From positions 52,530,315 to 52,594,314 of the forward strand of contig NC_088781.1 of assembly GCF_958450345.1 (NCBI RefSeq): DNA of 64,000 nt, read 5' to 3'. The position numbers were made by a program, and so were the translations under genes. Origin of the DNA: Calliphora vicina (taxonomy: Eukaryota > Arthropoda > Insecta > Diptera > Calliphoridae). Positions 25,386-37,994 of this stretch are shown piece by piece. Position 1 is the first letter of the stretch. Every line of letters begins with the position of its first letter. The notes beneath the pieces were generated by a model, which saw only the letters and a program-made list of their open reading frames with translations, was not told where the DNA came from and did no database searches.

Positions 25386-27740
25386 GACAGAATTTTGAAA
25401 AAAAAAAATTATAATAATAAAGAAATTTTCTATAAAATTTTAATGGAAAATTAAAACTTTAAAGATTACTGTCCATCAAATAAAAACTAATGTTTTTGAA
25501 AAATTATCGTATTTCCAATTCTCAAAACTTTATCAAACCTAAACACAGGCTTGAATTTCAGATTAGAATTCAATTTTAAAATCTTCGTTTGATATCAAAT
25601 GTTATTTTCAAATCATTATTAAAGAAAACATTTTATTTTTATTTATGAAATAACGTTTGAAAACTTGTGTTTTCTCGATAGGATACCAAATTTTCATTTC
25701 ACAAATCATTCTCAAGCCTAAAGACAAATTGGAAATTCACATTTGAAATAAATCTGAGAATAAGATTTGAGAACAATTTGAGAATAAATCATTGTCAAAC
25801 CAAAAATTTTTTTACGAAATAAAGTTTGAAAAATTGTGTTTTCTTAATTGCTTAACAAACTAATTTTCACAAATCAAGCTCAAACTTAAAGACAAATCAA
25901 TAATATAAATTTATATAAGAATTTGAGAAAGCTATTATTCTCAAATGTTTATCAAATGTCTTATAACGTTTGACATTTTATGATTTCAAATAATGCTCAA
26001 TTTGTTAACAAATCTACCTATCCCTTTTATCAAAGTTCTTACTCGGATTTCAAACCAACATAATTGCTGAGAAAGCAGCATATCTAGGATCCCACATTTG
26101 TCAAAACTGACAGCTACTCTCACCCCCAACAAATTATTTCCATATAAGTTACTTCAGATAATTCTTTAATATTTAAATAAAAATCTATGTATTAATAAAA
26201 ATATTCTAAATACAATAACTTATTTCAAATGTCTAACATTTCTCTTACTCTACCTCTTGCTCTCTTACTCATATTACCTCTCCCTAATAGACTAAACTAG
26301 ACAGTGTTGTCAAAATATTTACCAAAAAAAAATCCCGCTAAAAACTATACATACCTAAACCAGCCACCAAATCTAATGAAATATCTTTGAAAAAAGAAGC
26401 GAAAAAGGCAGCTTGCAAATAAAGAAACACTAAAACGCCTGCTCATTTACAATGGTTAAAACATTTCCAAAAGGAATACAAAAACAAACAAAAAAAATAA
26501 AATAAAGCAACAAATCCCCATTTAAAAGGAAACAAAACAGCAATAATTTATTGGTATTCATTTCAACCCCCAAACAATTTTACACAAAATTTTTAGATAA
26601 GTTATTTTTTTCGCTGTTTGCAAAATAACTTAAAACTTCAATGTATTCAGTATGTATAATACTATAATAATATAAAAGTAAAACAAAAACAAATTCCATT
26701 GAGCAATATAGGAACAGGAAAAAATACTAGTGAAAAAAAAACCATTTGACTTTATCCTACACTTTAGCATACAAAAAATACCCCTAATTCTTTTTATGTA
26801 AACTCTTATTGTCACCGTCAACATCTACGCCATACACACATGGCTGACGGGATGGCTCTCTTTTTTTGCTTTGTAGAAATTTTTGAAGGAAATATCACAC
26901 CTTTTATTCCTTTTTTTTTGGTAAAAATAAAGCTTAATATGTTTTAACAACATTAATCAGCCAAGTCCATTCACAACCAGCCAGTTTGAGAACCAGACTC
27001 TTTCACTCTCTCTTTGCATCTTGCGAATTGTTTAATATTTTTGCTGTGACGTTTAGAATAACTGGTGGTAACCTTCATCTTACAGGGTAGGGTTTGGTTT
27101 TTAGTTATTAATGAGTGATTTGTGTGATTATTGTATTTAATGCGTTTTGGCGTGGAGGGTGGGCGTTGGTGGTGGTGGTTTCGTAACGTATATTTTATAT
27201 GTACGTTTTTGTTTTCAATTGACTGATTTTTTCAGATTATAAATATAAATATTGTTAAAGTGCAGTTTTTTTCCTTTTCTTTGTTATTGTTTGGCAGTTG
27301 TGTGTAGACAAGGATGTTGACAATTATGGACAGCTAATTTTTGGGTTTGAAAAATTTACGCCATACAATACAAACTGTACTTTTTGGATTAGTTGTTGGA
27401 AACTTTTCAAAAAAAGGGGTTAAAGATGTGATTTATTGAATAAAAACTAAACTGAGTATTTAATCGTTGTATATGTCAAACTTCCAAAATAATTGTAACC
27501 GGAAATATAAAGAACTTTTCCCTCTCCTCTAGGCAATTCAAATCTTTGCCAGGTGCCTTAACCATTTCCAATGTTGCGGGAAAGTAAATATTAAAACTCT
27601 AAAACAATATCATTGATGATTTAGCTGTCCATACAACATCTAATCAGATGCAAAAATTCCGAGTGAGAAATTCTTCTGGATACCGAAACACCAAAATATT
27701 CCTGGAAATTGTATTACGTTGACAGTTTGGTTGGTATAGC
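25386..27740. other. kis intron, nothing recognised
   Basis: AT-rich intronic sequence. Several near-repeats of ACAAATCATTCTCAA(A/G) occur around 25600-25960. No gene or identifiable element. Confidence 0.3.
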
Positions 27741-28680
27741 GATCTCATCGTGCAAACGATGAGTCCAAAGTGGACTCTTAAGTACAACCTTCCTAACCAG
27801 GTATCACAACGGATACCATGGATGACCCAGGTGTTCCATTATCAGGAGCTGGCTGCCAATTATGTGTCCGCCAGTTGGCGTTGTAGAACCAGAGAACCCA
27901 AGCTAGATTTAAATTTGTTCACGGAAATCTATATACCCAAGCTTATATGCTCAACAAACACAATTTGGAATAGCTTGTTGACTTTTTGATGGTCAACCAA
28001 AATTCGATACTGGCTTTTTGAAGTACCAATGGCATATCGAATAATGACATTCACATTTTAACCGACAACAAAGCGGTCATTATATACTTATAAAATTTTC
28101 ATAATTTGCCTGCTAAATTTGAGACATTTGAGGTGAGAAAATGGGATTGAAGATAGCCGCGGAACATATTTATCAAGCAGAAATATCTATTTTTTTATAA
28201 TAAAGCAATATATCCTCATCGCAAATAGTCATCAAATGTCGGAAGTATCTTGAGTTGATAGCGAGACATTCATCGGTTACTCTCATACGAGTGTACATGG
28301 GGACATAATCCATCGAGAAAGAAATTCTCAGACCGATCGGTTCGCCCTGACAATTCTCTGCATCCTAACGAAACCAGCTGTTACGTAGGTATAGGTAAAA
28401 GTTGGGATGAAGAGACAAAACCAGAGCCATTAATAGCGGTTGTAAATACCCAGTAATCTTGAATATACATGCCCGCACCTAAACGCTTCAGTAGAAGCTG
28501 TAATGTCTGGTCTGAACATCACGCCAGCAAATGCCCGACTGTAAGTTGTATAAGAATGAGATACTCTTTGGATACCGGAGTAGTATTTATCTTTCTACTA
28601 GTTGTATGAATGTAATAAACACCTTTATCAATTGAGCAGGTTGATTCCAGAAGGCGGATGCCGAGCGCTAATTCTTTACG
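27740..28680 (+). pseudogene. Possible non-LTR retrotransposon (RNase H region) fossil
   Basis: This stretch is less AT-rich than its surroundings. Broken frames give LTDNKAVI near 28060, which fits the TDSxAAI active-site block of the RNase H domain. Near 28285 the sequence resembles the WVPGHxxIxGNExADxLA block. Stops and frameshifts throughout rule out function. The assignment rests on short motifs only. Confidence 0.35.
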
Positions 28681-29531
28681 TATTTATACATAGCAAAGAT
28701 GATCTACAAAGGAGCTAAAATAACTTAGCATCAGGTGGCTGCCAGATTAACCTAATCATATCATTTCAATCTTCAAAGACAGTTACTTCAAAAACCCGAC
28801 GTTTTAAATGTGTATCAAAAAGGCTCATGGAAAACAAATTGTGATGTTCCAATTCGAATAGGCCGTTTTGGGATGCTCTAATGGATTTGTCTACCAGAAG
28901 TATATCGTTCACTAACAATTGACTCATACATCCATGATTCTTCATCTATCAGGATCTTGTAGAGATCACGATCTTCTGAAACATATCATTCGAATTCTTT
29001 TACAATTCATTTGAACAATCGAAGAAGCTTTTTTTTAACGAAAATTACCGAATGTGAAATCATCCGGGGAAGAGAGGAGCTACCAAGAAAATATACTGGT
29101 TTGATCTTAATAGGAGTATAATAGGAAAAATGAGATCATTGGACCCATCGAAGGAGCTTTTTTAAAGATTATCAGCAACAGAATTGTTTAATGGCAGAAT
29201 GTGAAATCATCCAGTAGAGAGAAGAACTAACTAACAAACACTAAGGTTTGATATCAATAGGATATGAAAAATGAGATATTTATTTCATTGATCAGGTAAT
29301 GCCAATAAATTGAAGGTCACTTGATGATTGTACAATATGGAAAAAGACAACATGATGTTAATTCAGCCCTGCAGCATCATCTTTATCTGCTGAAGTTTTT
29401 TCTACATTTTATTTACAGATGAGTTTTACCAGATGTTTCTTAAATATCTACTGCTTTCGTTCACAACTTATATTTTATGACTAGAACGTCTTGATTCTAA
29501 ATTTGGTTTCTCTCTTTTCAACTCATTCTTA

Positions 29532-29655
29532 CCCCCATTTTCTCAATCTCCGGTTATTTTTTTATCGTGAAGATAAACTAACAATTCTCATACAAAAAAA
29601 AATTGGAGGTTTATCGTTACGAAAAACGATAACCAGATATTGAGAAAATGGGGGG
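29532..29655. mobile_element. Foldback MITE with TTA target duplication (Harbinger-like)
   Basis: Arms of about 50 bp, starting CCCCCATTTTCTCAAT at left and ending ATTGAGAAAATGGGGGG at right, form an inverted repeat around a ~25 bp loop. Both flanks are TTA. A TTA duplication is typical of the PIF/Harbinger superfamily. The TTTTCTCA word in the ends is shared with the Harbinger-type element at 32077. Confidence 0.7.
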
Positions 29656-30167
29656 TTAGTCTGACAAAAAGTTGCTGAACAGATATTCCAAAATAAACAT
29701 TAATTTTTTTTAAAACACCAACAAATCTAAAAAACATTGTCCCCTAAATTTCATTACCATAACACAACATAATTAGTTTCAAAACGATTTTGAGTTTAAC
29801 GATTAATAACATTATCTTTCAATAAAAATCTGAAAGCTTAAACATATTAAAAAAGCCTTAAAATATTATATTATTAATAACAAGAAACAAACTGCTGAAA
29901 CATGCTTGCAATAAAATATTAATGAAATTTTGTAAGAAAAAAAAAAAAACAAAATGTGTAAGTGGTAAATAAGTATGGATGGATGTAAATGTGTAAATAT
30001 GTTGTATGTGAGAAAAAAATTTGATGAAATCTTACATCTAATAAATATTGGTGAGTAGAGTGAGTGAATTAAGAAACAAATTAAATGATGAATGAAGTTA
30101 AAAAAAATTTAAGAACAGAAAAAAAATAGTTTTGTTTGGAACGAACATTTACATTATTCATACTAAC

Positions 30168-30662
30168 CAAGTACATGGCCAGTTTATTGATATCCAAATT
30201 AGCCAATTGACTAACGTCGGTCGTATTCAAAATGTTCAGCATTAAACTAATGTCGGCCGCTGTTGGCATGGGTGTGGACGTAAGAGCAGCAACTGCAGCA
30301 CTAGCCTGTTGTTGCTGTTGCTGCTGTTGTTGCTGCTGCTGCTGTTGTTGCTGCTGCTGCAATTGTTGCTGCTGCTGTTGTTGTTGCTGCTGTTGTTGCT
30401 GATGCTGTTGCTGCAATTGATGTTGTATTGAAGCATTTTGAGCGGCATTTTGGGCGGCAGCAGCAGCCGAAGTACTTGGTCCCGTCGCTAATGTACTATT
30501 ATTATTTTGTATCAGCGATTGTAAACTACGACTACCAGGATCTTGATTAGATATGGTAGCTGTAGAACCGCCAGCAGTATTTTGCATCTGCATTTGCATA
30601 GATTGCAATGTGGGCGTAGTTGGCACCGACAGTGGCGGCGTTGACGAGACCAAAGCTTGTAG
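30168..30662 (-). CDS. kis: kis coding exon 10 (poly-Gln exon)
   Basis: This 495 bp exon encodes residues 3720-3884 and is phase 0 at both ends. It starts LQALVSSTPPLSVPTTPTLQ, has a glutamine tract of about 50 residues with few interruptions (~30430-30305), and ends with the ordered stretch ADISLMLNILNTTDVSQLAN then LDINKLAMYL. The acceptor is CAATGACAG and the donor TTG|GTTAGT. No later long-form exon could be recognised within the window, so the following intron should run past position 1. Confidence 0.85.
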
Positions 30663-31009
30663 CTGTCATTGAAGGAGGAGGGATTTTTTTAAGATTTATA
30701 TTTGTGTTTTTTTTTTCAAGAGAAAGGGTCCGTTTTGTATGAAATTTAGCAAAATATGCGTGATGAGTTTGGGGGGTTTAGGATGGAGGGGTAAATTTTT
30801 TTTTTTTTTTGGTGGTATGGGCAAAGTAAAAAATTGTTATATTTTTCATGGTAATATAGCAGTAGTAAAGTAGTAATTTATAAAAAAAAATAAGGGGAAC
30901 AAATTTGTTTCGGATTCCTAGTGCAAATAAAATTAGCAAAAGGCCCAAATTTGGATCTCAATAAAAGCCAATATCGTGGTTTTAATAATATTCCACCCTG
31001 TTCTATAAA

Positions 31010-31620
31010 TCGTATCCACATGATTCATTCATTATATACTTCGAGTAAACAAATCAGTTTCAATGTTCAAAATCGTGCAATTTCCTAAACATTAAAGGTT
31101 TTTCTATAGCAAATGAGCGTTTTCAGTGGCCGTTTTACATGTATTTTGTTTTTGTTACAATAAAAAAACAAATTTCCACTCAAAGTAGTCGTTCGCTATA
31201 GAAAAACAGCACATCATTTTTCAATTATTCGTTTTTGAATATCACTCGTTTTTGAAATCACTCAATTTACAAAAAATGGGCGATTATTATTTCTTTTTTT
31301 GTTCATTTTGTTCTTTTTTTTAATTCAAATCATTTTTCGGTTCGCATCTAAAATTTTCTCTCTATCATTTTATTATAATTTCTTAAATATTTACATCCTT
31401 TTTCATAACGAAATTTTTATTTACATTACAATGAATATAACTAACTAATAATAAAACAACTTCAAAGTAAACTAATTCACAATATCCTCCCTGTTCTATA
31501 AATCGAATCCAAATAATCTTTTCGATTTTAAAAACGAATTCACATATTGAGATGTTCTGTTAATTATTCGGTTTTGAAAATCACTCGTTTTTGAAGCCAC
31601 TAAATTTACTCAATTTAGAG
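31010..31620. repeat. Direct repeat pair with a 110 bp foldback inside
   Basis: CCCTGTTCTATAAATCG occurs near 31007 and again near 31490. Each is followed by related sequence including CACTCGTTTTTGAA (near 31245 and 31577). Inside the first unit, GTTTTTCTATAGC (31098-31110) and its exact complement (31195-31207) make a foldback of 110 bp. This lies in the intron between kis exons 10 and 9. Confidence 0.6.
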
Positions 31621-32076
31621 CTTAAATTAATATCAGGGGTTTCTAAACATATTTCCTTCGCAATGGTTTTGATTCTGTGACTGGACTGATAATTTCTAGT
31701 TAAACATTTAGTCAAGAAATTGATTCTCTATTGGTTTATTCATCTTTCAAATTTATGTTTTAATTTACTACTCTTTGAAAAGACTTTTAACGGTTCATAA
31801 CTAGGTCCTTAACTCTATACACAAATCTTTCAGAAGCCTAGAAACCAAGTCCGATTTACATTTTTTCACAAATAACAAGATCTGTCTCAAAAAAAAAATT
31901 GCAGAAGAGTACGACTAGTAAGGCGAGAACTTTATTGGTTATGAAAACGTTTGACATTGAGAGAAAATGTTCAATATATCGCGGATTCATTTGTATGTAA
32001 ACTTCATACTGAAGCTTTAAATGCAAAAAAGGAATTTCGACCATTTTTTTTATCAGTCATTTATTTTCTTTTATTA

Positions 32077-32667
32077 GGGCCGTTTTCTCATTAGGTGATT
32101 ACCTTTTTTCACAACGAAAAACTGCAGATTAAAGAAATTTGGTATTCTCAATGTCTCATTTGCTTCTATTCTGTCGCACCGACCCCCATCTGCCAATTAT
32201 TTATTTATCGTACAGATAAATTCAATCAGCTGACCGCTGTTCATAGTTTTTATGTGTTTGTGTTTTTGAAAACGAAATTAAATAGATTTTATAAAAAAAA
32301 AGTTTAATAGAGGAATTAACATTAATTTGATGGAGGATGAACTCGAAGAACATGAGTTCCAAGTGAATGCTGAAAGAGTTTATCATGCCAGGCCTAACTA
32401 CCTGGCAGACATGCAGGATAATGAATTTTTCAAAAGATTCCGGCTGTCGATGGCCACATTAAACAGCTGATTTATGTAAACATGTTGTCAATTGAAGGCA
32501 GTGTTCCCAACTTTCACATCTATTTTGAGAGGTATTGCCAACTGAAAATAATGTTTTTTGTTGGTATATTGAGAAAACCAAAATTGTTAACGGACAGTTT
32601 ATCGGCCTAATAAATTTATGTCGACATTTAGTAACAGGCAGTTTGTCGATAATTGAGGAAACGGGCC
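32077..32667 (+). mobile_element. PIF/Harbinger-type element, internally deleted
   Basis: A 591 bp element with inverted termini GGGCCGTTTTCTCA and TGAGGAAACGGGCC, flanked on both sides by TTA, the usual Harbinger target duplication. The interior holds a short transposase N-terminus (32330-32470). It is too short to be autonomous and lies in the kis intron between exons 10 and 9. Confidence 0.8.
32330..32470 (+). pseudogene. Harbinger (HARBI1-like) transposase N-terminal fragment
   Basis: There are 46 codons from an ATG to a stop. The sequence begins MEDELEEHEFQVN and ends with DMQDNEFFKRFRLSMATL. The D-x-E-F-x-x-R-F-R-L-S pattern is the conserved start of HARBI1-type transposases, just before the DDE domain. 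The rest of the gene is missing, consistent with an internal deletion of the surrounding element. Confidence 0.65.
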
Positions 32668-33810
32668 TTAAAGTGTTAAGGCGTAATTAGTAAAATATTA
32701 TAATCGAAACGTAAAATAGATTTCTACGATATGATTTAGGGTTGTACGAAGTCTTTATTTTCAAAAGTCAATTTGTATAGATTATGAGAATCATGGAGAA
32801 TTGGTTTTCCGCATAAGTTTTGTAACAGATCTGGGTCTGCCCGAGTGCTTCCGTTTAAATTAAAAGATTTTTTTAGCAGAAAAGAACAATCAGAAAAGTA
32901 ATTCTAAACAAATTAAATAACAGGCGGGTTTACTTTTCATTATCCTTCAAAAATAAACTCGCCAGAAAATAATAATTGGCTAAAAGTCGCCAGAGCGGTT
33001 CATCTCGGAGCTACATGTTTGTTCTTCTACCTGGAATGACATCGGAGGAGTCAGCCTAGCTTCAACATCACACAGCTTGGAACATCCTCAGAGTCATGAC
33101 AGGCAGAACCTTCGTGTATATGAGGAGAATATACAAAGGTATGAGCAAGATCCATTGGATCGTAATTCGTAATATAATAGGATCGTAATTCGTATACGGC
33201 AGCTTTGAACGACATTCATAGAGACGTCATCAATTTAGTAGTTGGAGGTAGTAGCAGACTCGGAGAAAAATCTGACTCAGAAAACAAAAGAAGTTCTGGC
33301 ACAATATACATATTGAACTGCCCAGCCAACCCTACTTCACTTAGTTAAATGGATTTATGGACAAAGCAAGTTGAAGCAGCACAATTTCGTCGCCATAACC
33401 TCGAATCAGAACCTAATATTAGTCCAGTAACCCATTTTTTCAATATTGTCACAAGGTTATTCAACCCAAAATCTAGAGTCGTGCTTTTGTTTTTGAGGTG
33501 TTGTGGTAGTAGACAATTTTTTGGAAACGTGATTGTATAATATATTGGGCGTATTTACAGTATTGTACTACAAAAAAAGTGAACATTCTCGACCTTCTTT
33601 TTCAAAGATACCCTCTCACATGAAAATCCCCTACAATCGCAAGACATGCGACAAGTCCAACTTTTCCTACCTCATTTGCTTCTCTACACTTCTAGCCAAC
33701 AAACATAAAAGTTGCTTAAACCTTGGAGCAAAAAGTGTATAAACAAAAGTGCATTTCATAAAAAATTTCAGGACTTCATAAACAAAATTTAAATAAAATT
33801 TCCAAATTTT
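32668..33810. other. kis intron, nothing recognised
   Basis: The sequence at ~32990-33360 is less AT-rich than its surroundings and could be an old retroelement fragment. No motif was strong enough to name. Small frames at 33349-33742 are unsupported. Confidence 0.3.
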
Positions 33811-34022
33811 AGAATTTAGAAAAATCGATGAATCAGCTTGATTTACTATAAATTTAATGCATTTCACTTAGAAATTCAGACGTAAGTAGATGATAACATA
33901 CCTATTTATAGGATTCAGAATTTAGAAAAATCGATGAATCAGCTTGATTTACTATAAATTTAATGCATTTCACTTAGAAATTCAGACGTAAGTAGATGAT
34001 AACATACCTATTTATAGGATTC
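33811..34022 (+). repeat. 106 bp tandem duplication
   Basis: Two essentially identical 106 bp copies begin AGAATTTAGAAAAATCGATG at 33811 and 33917. The identity indicates a recent event. Intronic, no coding content. Confidence 0.9.
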
Positions 34023-34619
34023 AATTTCAATAAATTTTAGTATTTAAACACAACTACTTGTTTAATACTGTTGTTACAAGGGCATTCAATTCAATTCATT
34101 TTACTTAAACTTAACAAATCGTCAGTATTATAAAATACTTATTACACAGTTTGTTTATAAATCACTACTTTTACTACTTTACTACACATAAATATTCCCA
34201 AGAAAAATTTAACAACATTTTCTTTACACAGCTCTTGTTGAAAGTATAATATCGTTAACTTTCATATATGATTTATTACAAAAAAGTAATGGTAAAAGCC
34301 AAGTTAACAAATGAATTAAAATGTTAAAATACAATTAAATACAATTTGCACATTTTAAGTAAATTTTTTAAATACGTTTTCTAAAACCAATTGTTTACAG
34401 CCAAAATACCCAATATATATATATAAATAATAAATTTAGACAAAAACAAAAACTACTTAAAGACTACCATTATTAAATGTTCAATAAAAATTCAATTTTA
34501 ATTACCAGTAATTTACAAAAAATGTGCAAAGTTTTGTTATTTTTCATTTTAAATTCTTTGAGAATATTATGAAACTATGTATAAATATATTAATAAACAT
34601 GTGTAATTGTGAAACTTAC

Positions 34620-35634
34620 CTTGGCCTTTTGTTGTTGTTTCAATTCTTCTTTTTTGTAGTTTCTTTGATAGGCTGTGATGACACGTCGTAGACGTGTATT
34701 TAAATCTTGCATGGAGGGCCACAGTGTGGCGGAATTATCATCAATGGGCGCTTGTGTGGGTGGATATGAGCCAGCACCACTTTCTTCTTCGTCCAGGCCT
34801 AAACATGAGGTTGTGGTATTAACAGTATCATTTTGCGTTTGTTCGTTTGAAGATGAATTGGTGGTAGCTGAGGTGGTGGTAGTAGAAGATGTGGTGGTGG
34901 ATGTAGTGGTAGTTGTTAAATTGGTAGTAGTGGTAGTTGAGGTGATGGTGGTGGTAGTACATGTATTTGTGGCCGTATTAGAGGCCGAATTTGAAGAAGC
35001 TTCCTCAACGTTAACAGTTTCAGTCGATGTGCTGGCTGTAGGAGAATCCGCACCAGCTGTAGTTGTAGCACCAGATTCGGAAACTGTAGCATCCATCGAA
35101 TTGGAATCGGTTACAGCGGCTGCTGTTGTGTCATTACTATTGTCGGTTGTGGTGGCATCTGCCTCAGATTTATCCACAACGACAGCAGACGCCGTTTCGC
35201 TATCCTCATCCATTTTCTCCAGTTTGCTTTCGGAAACATCAGAAGTTGATACAGCAGAAGATTTATCTTTTTCTTTTTCACTGACATCATCATTTCCCTT
35301 ATTATCAGTGATATTCTTCTTTTCTTTGCAATCCTCTTCTGCAATGTCTTCGCTAGCTTCTGATTTTTCCTTTCCCTTGGCATCTTCATCTACAGCCTTC
35401 TTATTCTCCTCAGCCTTGTCGTTATCATTGACTGCAACTGTATCGTCAGCGGTTGCCTTTTTCGCCAATTTTTTATTCTTACCCGAAGAACTGGGACGTT
35501 CGGGAGGATCTAAAGAGTCTTTATCTTTGTCGCCCGCCGTCAATTTGGTGGAATCAGAGTCTTTGGTGGCGGTGCCATCATCATCGATTTCTTCGACATC
35601 AGCATCTTGTTTCGAATTTGCATCTTCTTCGTTT
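34620..35634 (-). CDS. kis: kis coding exon 9 (acidic and threonine-rich)
   Basis: This 1,015 bp exon encodes residues ~3381-3719. It opens INEEDANSKQDADVEEIDDD, continues as a Lys/Glu/Asp-rich charged stretch, then a Ser/Thr-rich segment with long threonine runs (~35114-34860). It ends with a more ordered piece, LWPSMQDLNTRLRRVITAYQ followed by RNYKKEELKQQQKAK. That last helix-like segment is the only part that looks conserved. The acceptor is ATTAAATAG and the donor AAG|GTAAGT, phase 0. The low-complexity composition would make this exon easy to miss by homology, but the frame is open throughout and the splice phases fit both neighbours. Confidence 0.88.
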
Positions 35635-36992
35635 CTATTTAATAGAAAGGGAATATTTATTTTTTTTTTTCAATTTATTAGTATTTAGTGGATAATATTG
35701 GATTGTTTTGTCTTTTGTTTTTTTTTTTTTTTTAATATTTTGTCTAAAAAATCATGCTAAACAAATAGTTAAAGGTTTTTATTTTTTTACATTTATTAAA
35801 GGAAATTTAATAGCAAGTTTTTTTCTTTTGGTGTTGACAAAAAAACAAGTTTTAAAAAAGCTTTAATTAACGAGCATAGTTGTTGGAGTAGTAGAATGTT
35901 TTAAGGGAAAAATGATATATGCTTTTAAAGGAAATGATTTTTTGGCTAAGTTTTTAATATAATCAATATAATGTCAGTAGAATCAGTTTCATGAAGAAAT
36001 ATAAAAAATTTTAATTTCGAATTTTGCAAAATATATTGAAATTTTCGAATAATCCTCGAAATTTTGGAATGTTATTAAAAACTTTGGAATTTTATTGAAA
36101 ATAATCGAATTTTACTGAGAAATTTTGTAATTTTTTAGAGTTTGAACAAATTTAAAAACAATTCCAAATGGTTCTTAAAATTTTATTAAAAAAATTTTAA
36201 TTTTATCAAACATTTTTTTAATTTTTTCAAAATCCCTTTAGAGTTTATACAAATTTCAAAACAATTTTTTCGAACTAATTAATAGGACTCCTCAAACTTT
36301 ATTTCATTTGAATTGAATAACGAAGGAATTTAAATTTTCGAAAAGAATATCGAAAACATTTAATTTTTTTCTATAAAATTTAAATTGGAAAATGTTAGAA
36401 TTGAATCAGTAGAGAGAGCTCCTCGGAGTAATTGGAAATTAGTTGGAATTTGTGGCAATTATAGAATGTATGTAGTTCGAACATACAAATTTTCTTTCGG
36501 AAACATTAGAAGTTCGGTTAACAACTCCTTCCCGTCTTTTCGAATCAGTAAAAAATTATCAGAATGTCAATATTACAGAAATTTTTTACAACAGAAATGT
36601 CATAAAAATCTGCTGATATTTAATTAATCACATGTTCGAAAAAGACAAATGTTTCTTCAGACGAATTTCGAATTCGAAAATGTTTCTCTTAACTCGAATC
36701 AATCAATTATAATCAGCAATTCTTATTGGACGCAGGAGAACGTTCCAAATGTTGTATGAAAGTTCTCAGAAGCTCAAATGTATGTTATTTTGAAATCTAT
36801 CAATTAAAAATCATTGTAAATAAGAATATTTCTTAAAATTTCTTCGCAAACACATTCAACATTCAACAATATTACGATTTTCTGTTTTTTTTTTCCATTA
36901 ATTTAGCAACTAAATTACACACAATCATCTTATAATGAGTTTTGACTGAGTTAATGACAAATTATAATGAATTTGAATTTAAAAAGACTTAC

Positions 36993-37196
36993 ATCGGCAA
37001 ATTGGTTACAGTTACATCATCGTTCGTCGAACCAACGTGTCCAGCAAAACATAATGCAGGATCTGAACGCATAACACGATACATTTCACAGCCATGTTTA
37101 AAAGTGCCCACCAAAAGACTCTTATCGCAACAGGGAGGATTCCACCAAGAAGCAGGCACTGTCTCGGCCATTGTAGGAGGGCGTATAGGAAGCTCG
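36993..37196 (-). CDS. kis: kis coding exon 8
   Basis: This 204 bp exon encodes residues ~3313-3381. It reads ELPIRPPTMAETVPASWWN, then CCDKSLLVGTFKHGCEMYRV and MRSDPALCF. The W-x-x-x-x-D-K-S-L-L-x-G-x-F-K-H-G pattern is the hallmark second SANT-like segment of CHD7-type proteins. The acceptor is CAATCTAG and the donor AT|GTAAGT. The next exon completes the codon as Ile. Confidence 0.92.
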
Positions 37197-37994
37197 CTAG
37201 ATTGTTGTTTTTTGTTTTTGTTTTTTTTTTGGAGTAGTATAGATGGGATACACACAAATTTATGAATGAGTGATGAATTATATAATAAATCAATTTAGTT
37301 TTAAAAGAAACATAAAAGGAAAAAATAATTTATATTAAAAAAAAAGTAAAAGAAGGAAATTAAAAGAAAATAATTAATAAGAAGCCAATTGTTGTAATTT
37401 ATTAAAAAGAAAATCTTAATTTATAACAAAAAAAAAAATATGATAATTTTGTTAAAAAAATAAAAATGGAAACAAAAAAGGAATCATACAATTTATTTAA
37501 CAATTTTTTATTTGTCCTAAATTGTTACGATTCCTTTCGTCAAATTTTTGTTTTTATTAATTTTAATGAAATCTTTGTTTTTCTGTAAGGCGTTGAAGAA
37601 AATGATTTTTTTACTTACTAACGCTTTAAAAATCTGAAAATTTTATTCATTTTTTTATATTATGAAATCAAAAGTTTTCGTTTTTATATGCCATTTATGT
37701 GGTATAATGAATATTGTTTATAGAAAAGCAAATTAACATTAAATACAAGCAATATTTGTTTACAAGGTTTTGGAAATATGCATAGTTTTATTAAAGGAAT
37801 TTTCAGAATCTTAGTTAAATTACAATTAATTTTGTAAAAGGTTTCCAAAGCCTTATTAATAATAGATACATATTAATTTTATGTTTTTTTTAAGGAAGTT
37901 TTATGAAAATGTTTAACATTTTAAAGAAGGATTATAAAAACACACATAAACAAACATTTGCAAAATTATATTAGAAAAATATGTTGTTTAGATT

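Noticed and set aside
33349..33742. Possible retroelement ORF remnants
   Set aside because: Two short overlapping frames with no motif from gag, reverse transcriptase or integrase that I could recognise.
34675..35688. 337-codon plus-strand open frame, Val/Ser-rich
   Set aside because: It is the antisense of kis exon 9. Its composition mirrors the Thr/Asp/Glu-rich coding strand, and it lacks its own splice or start signals.
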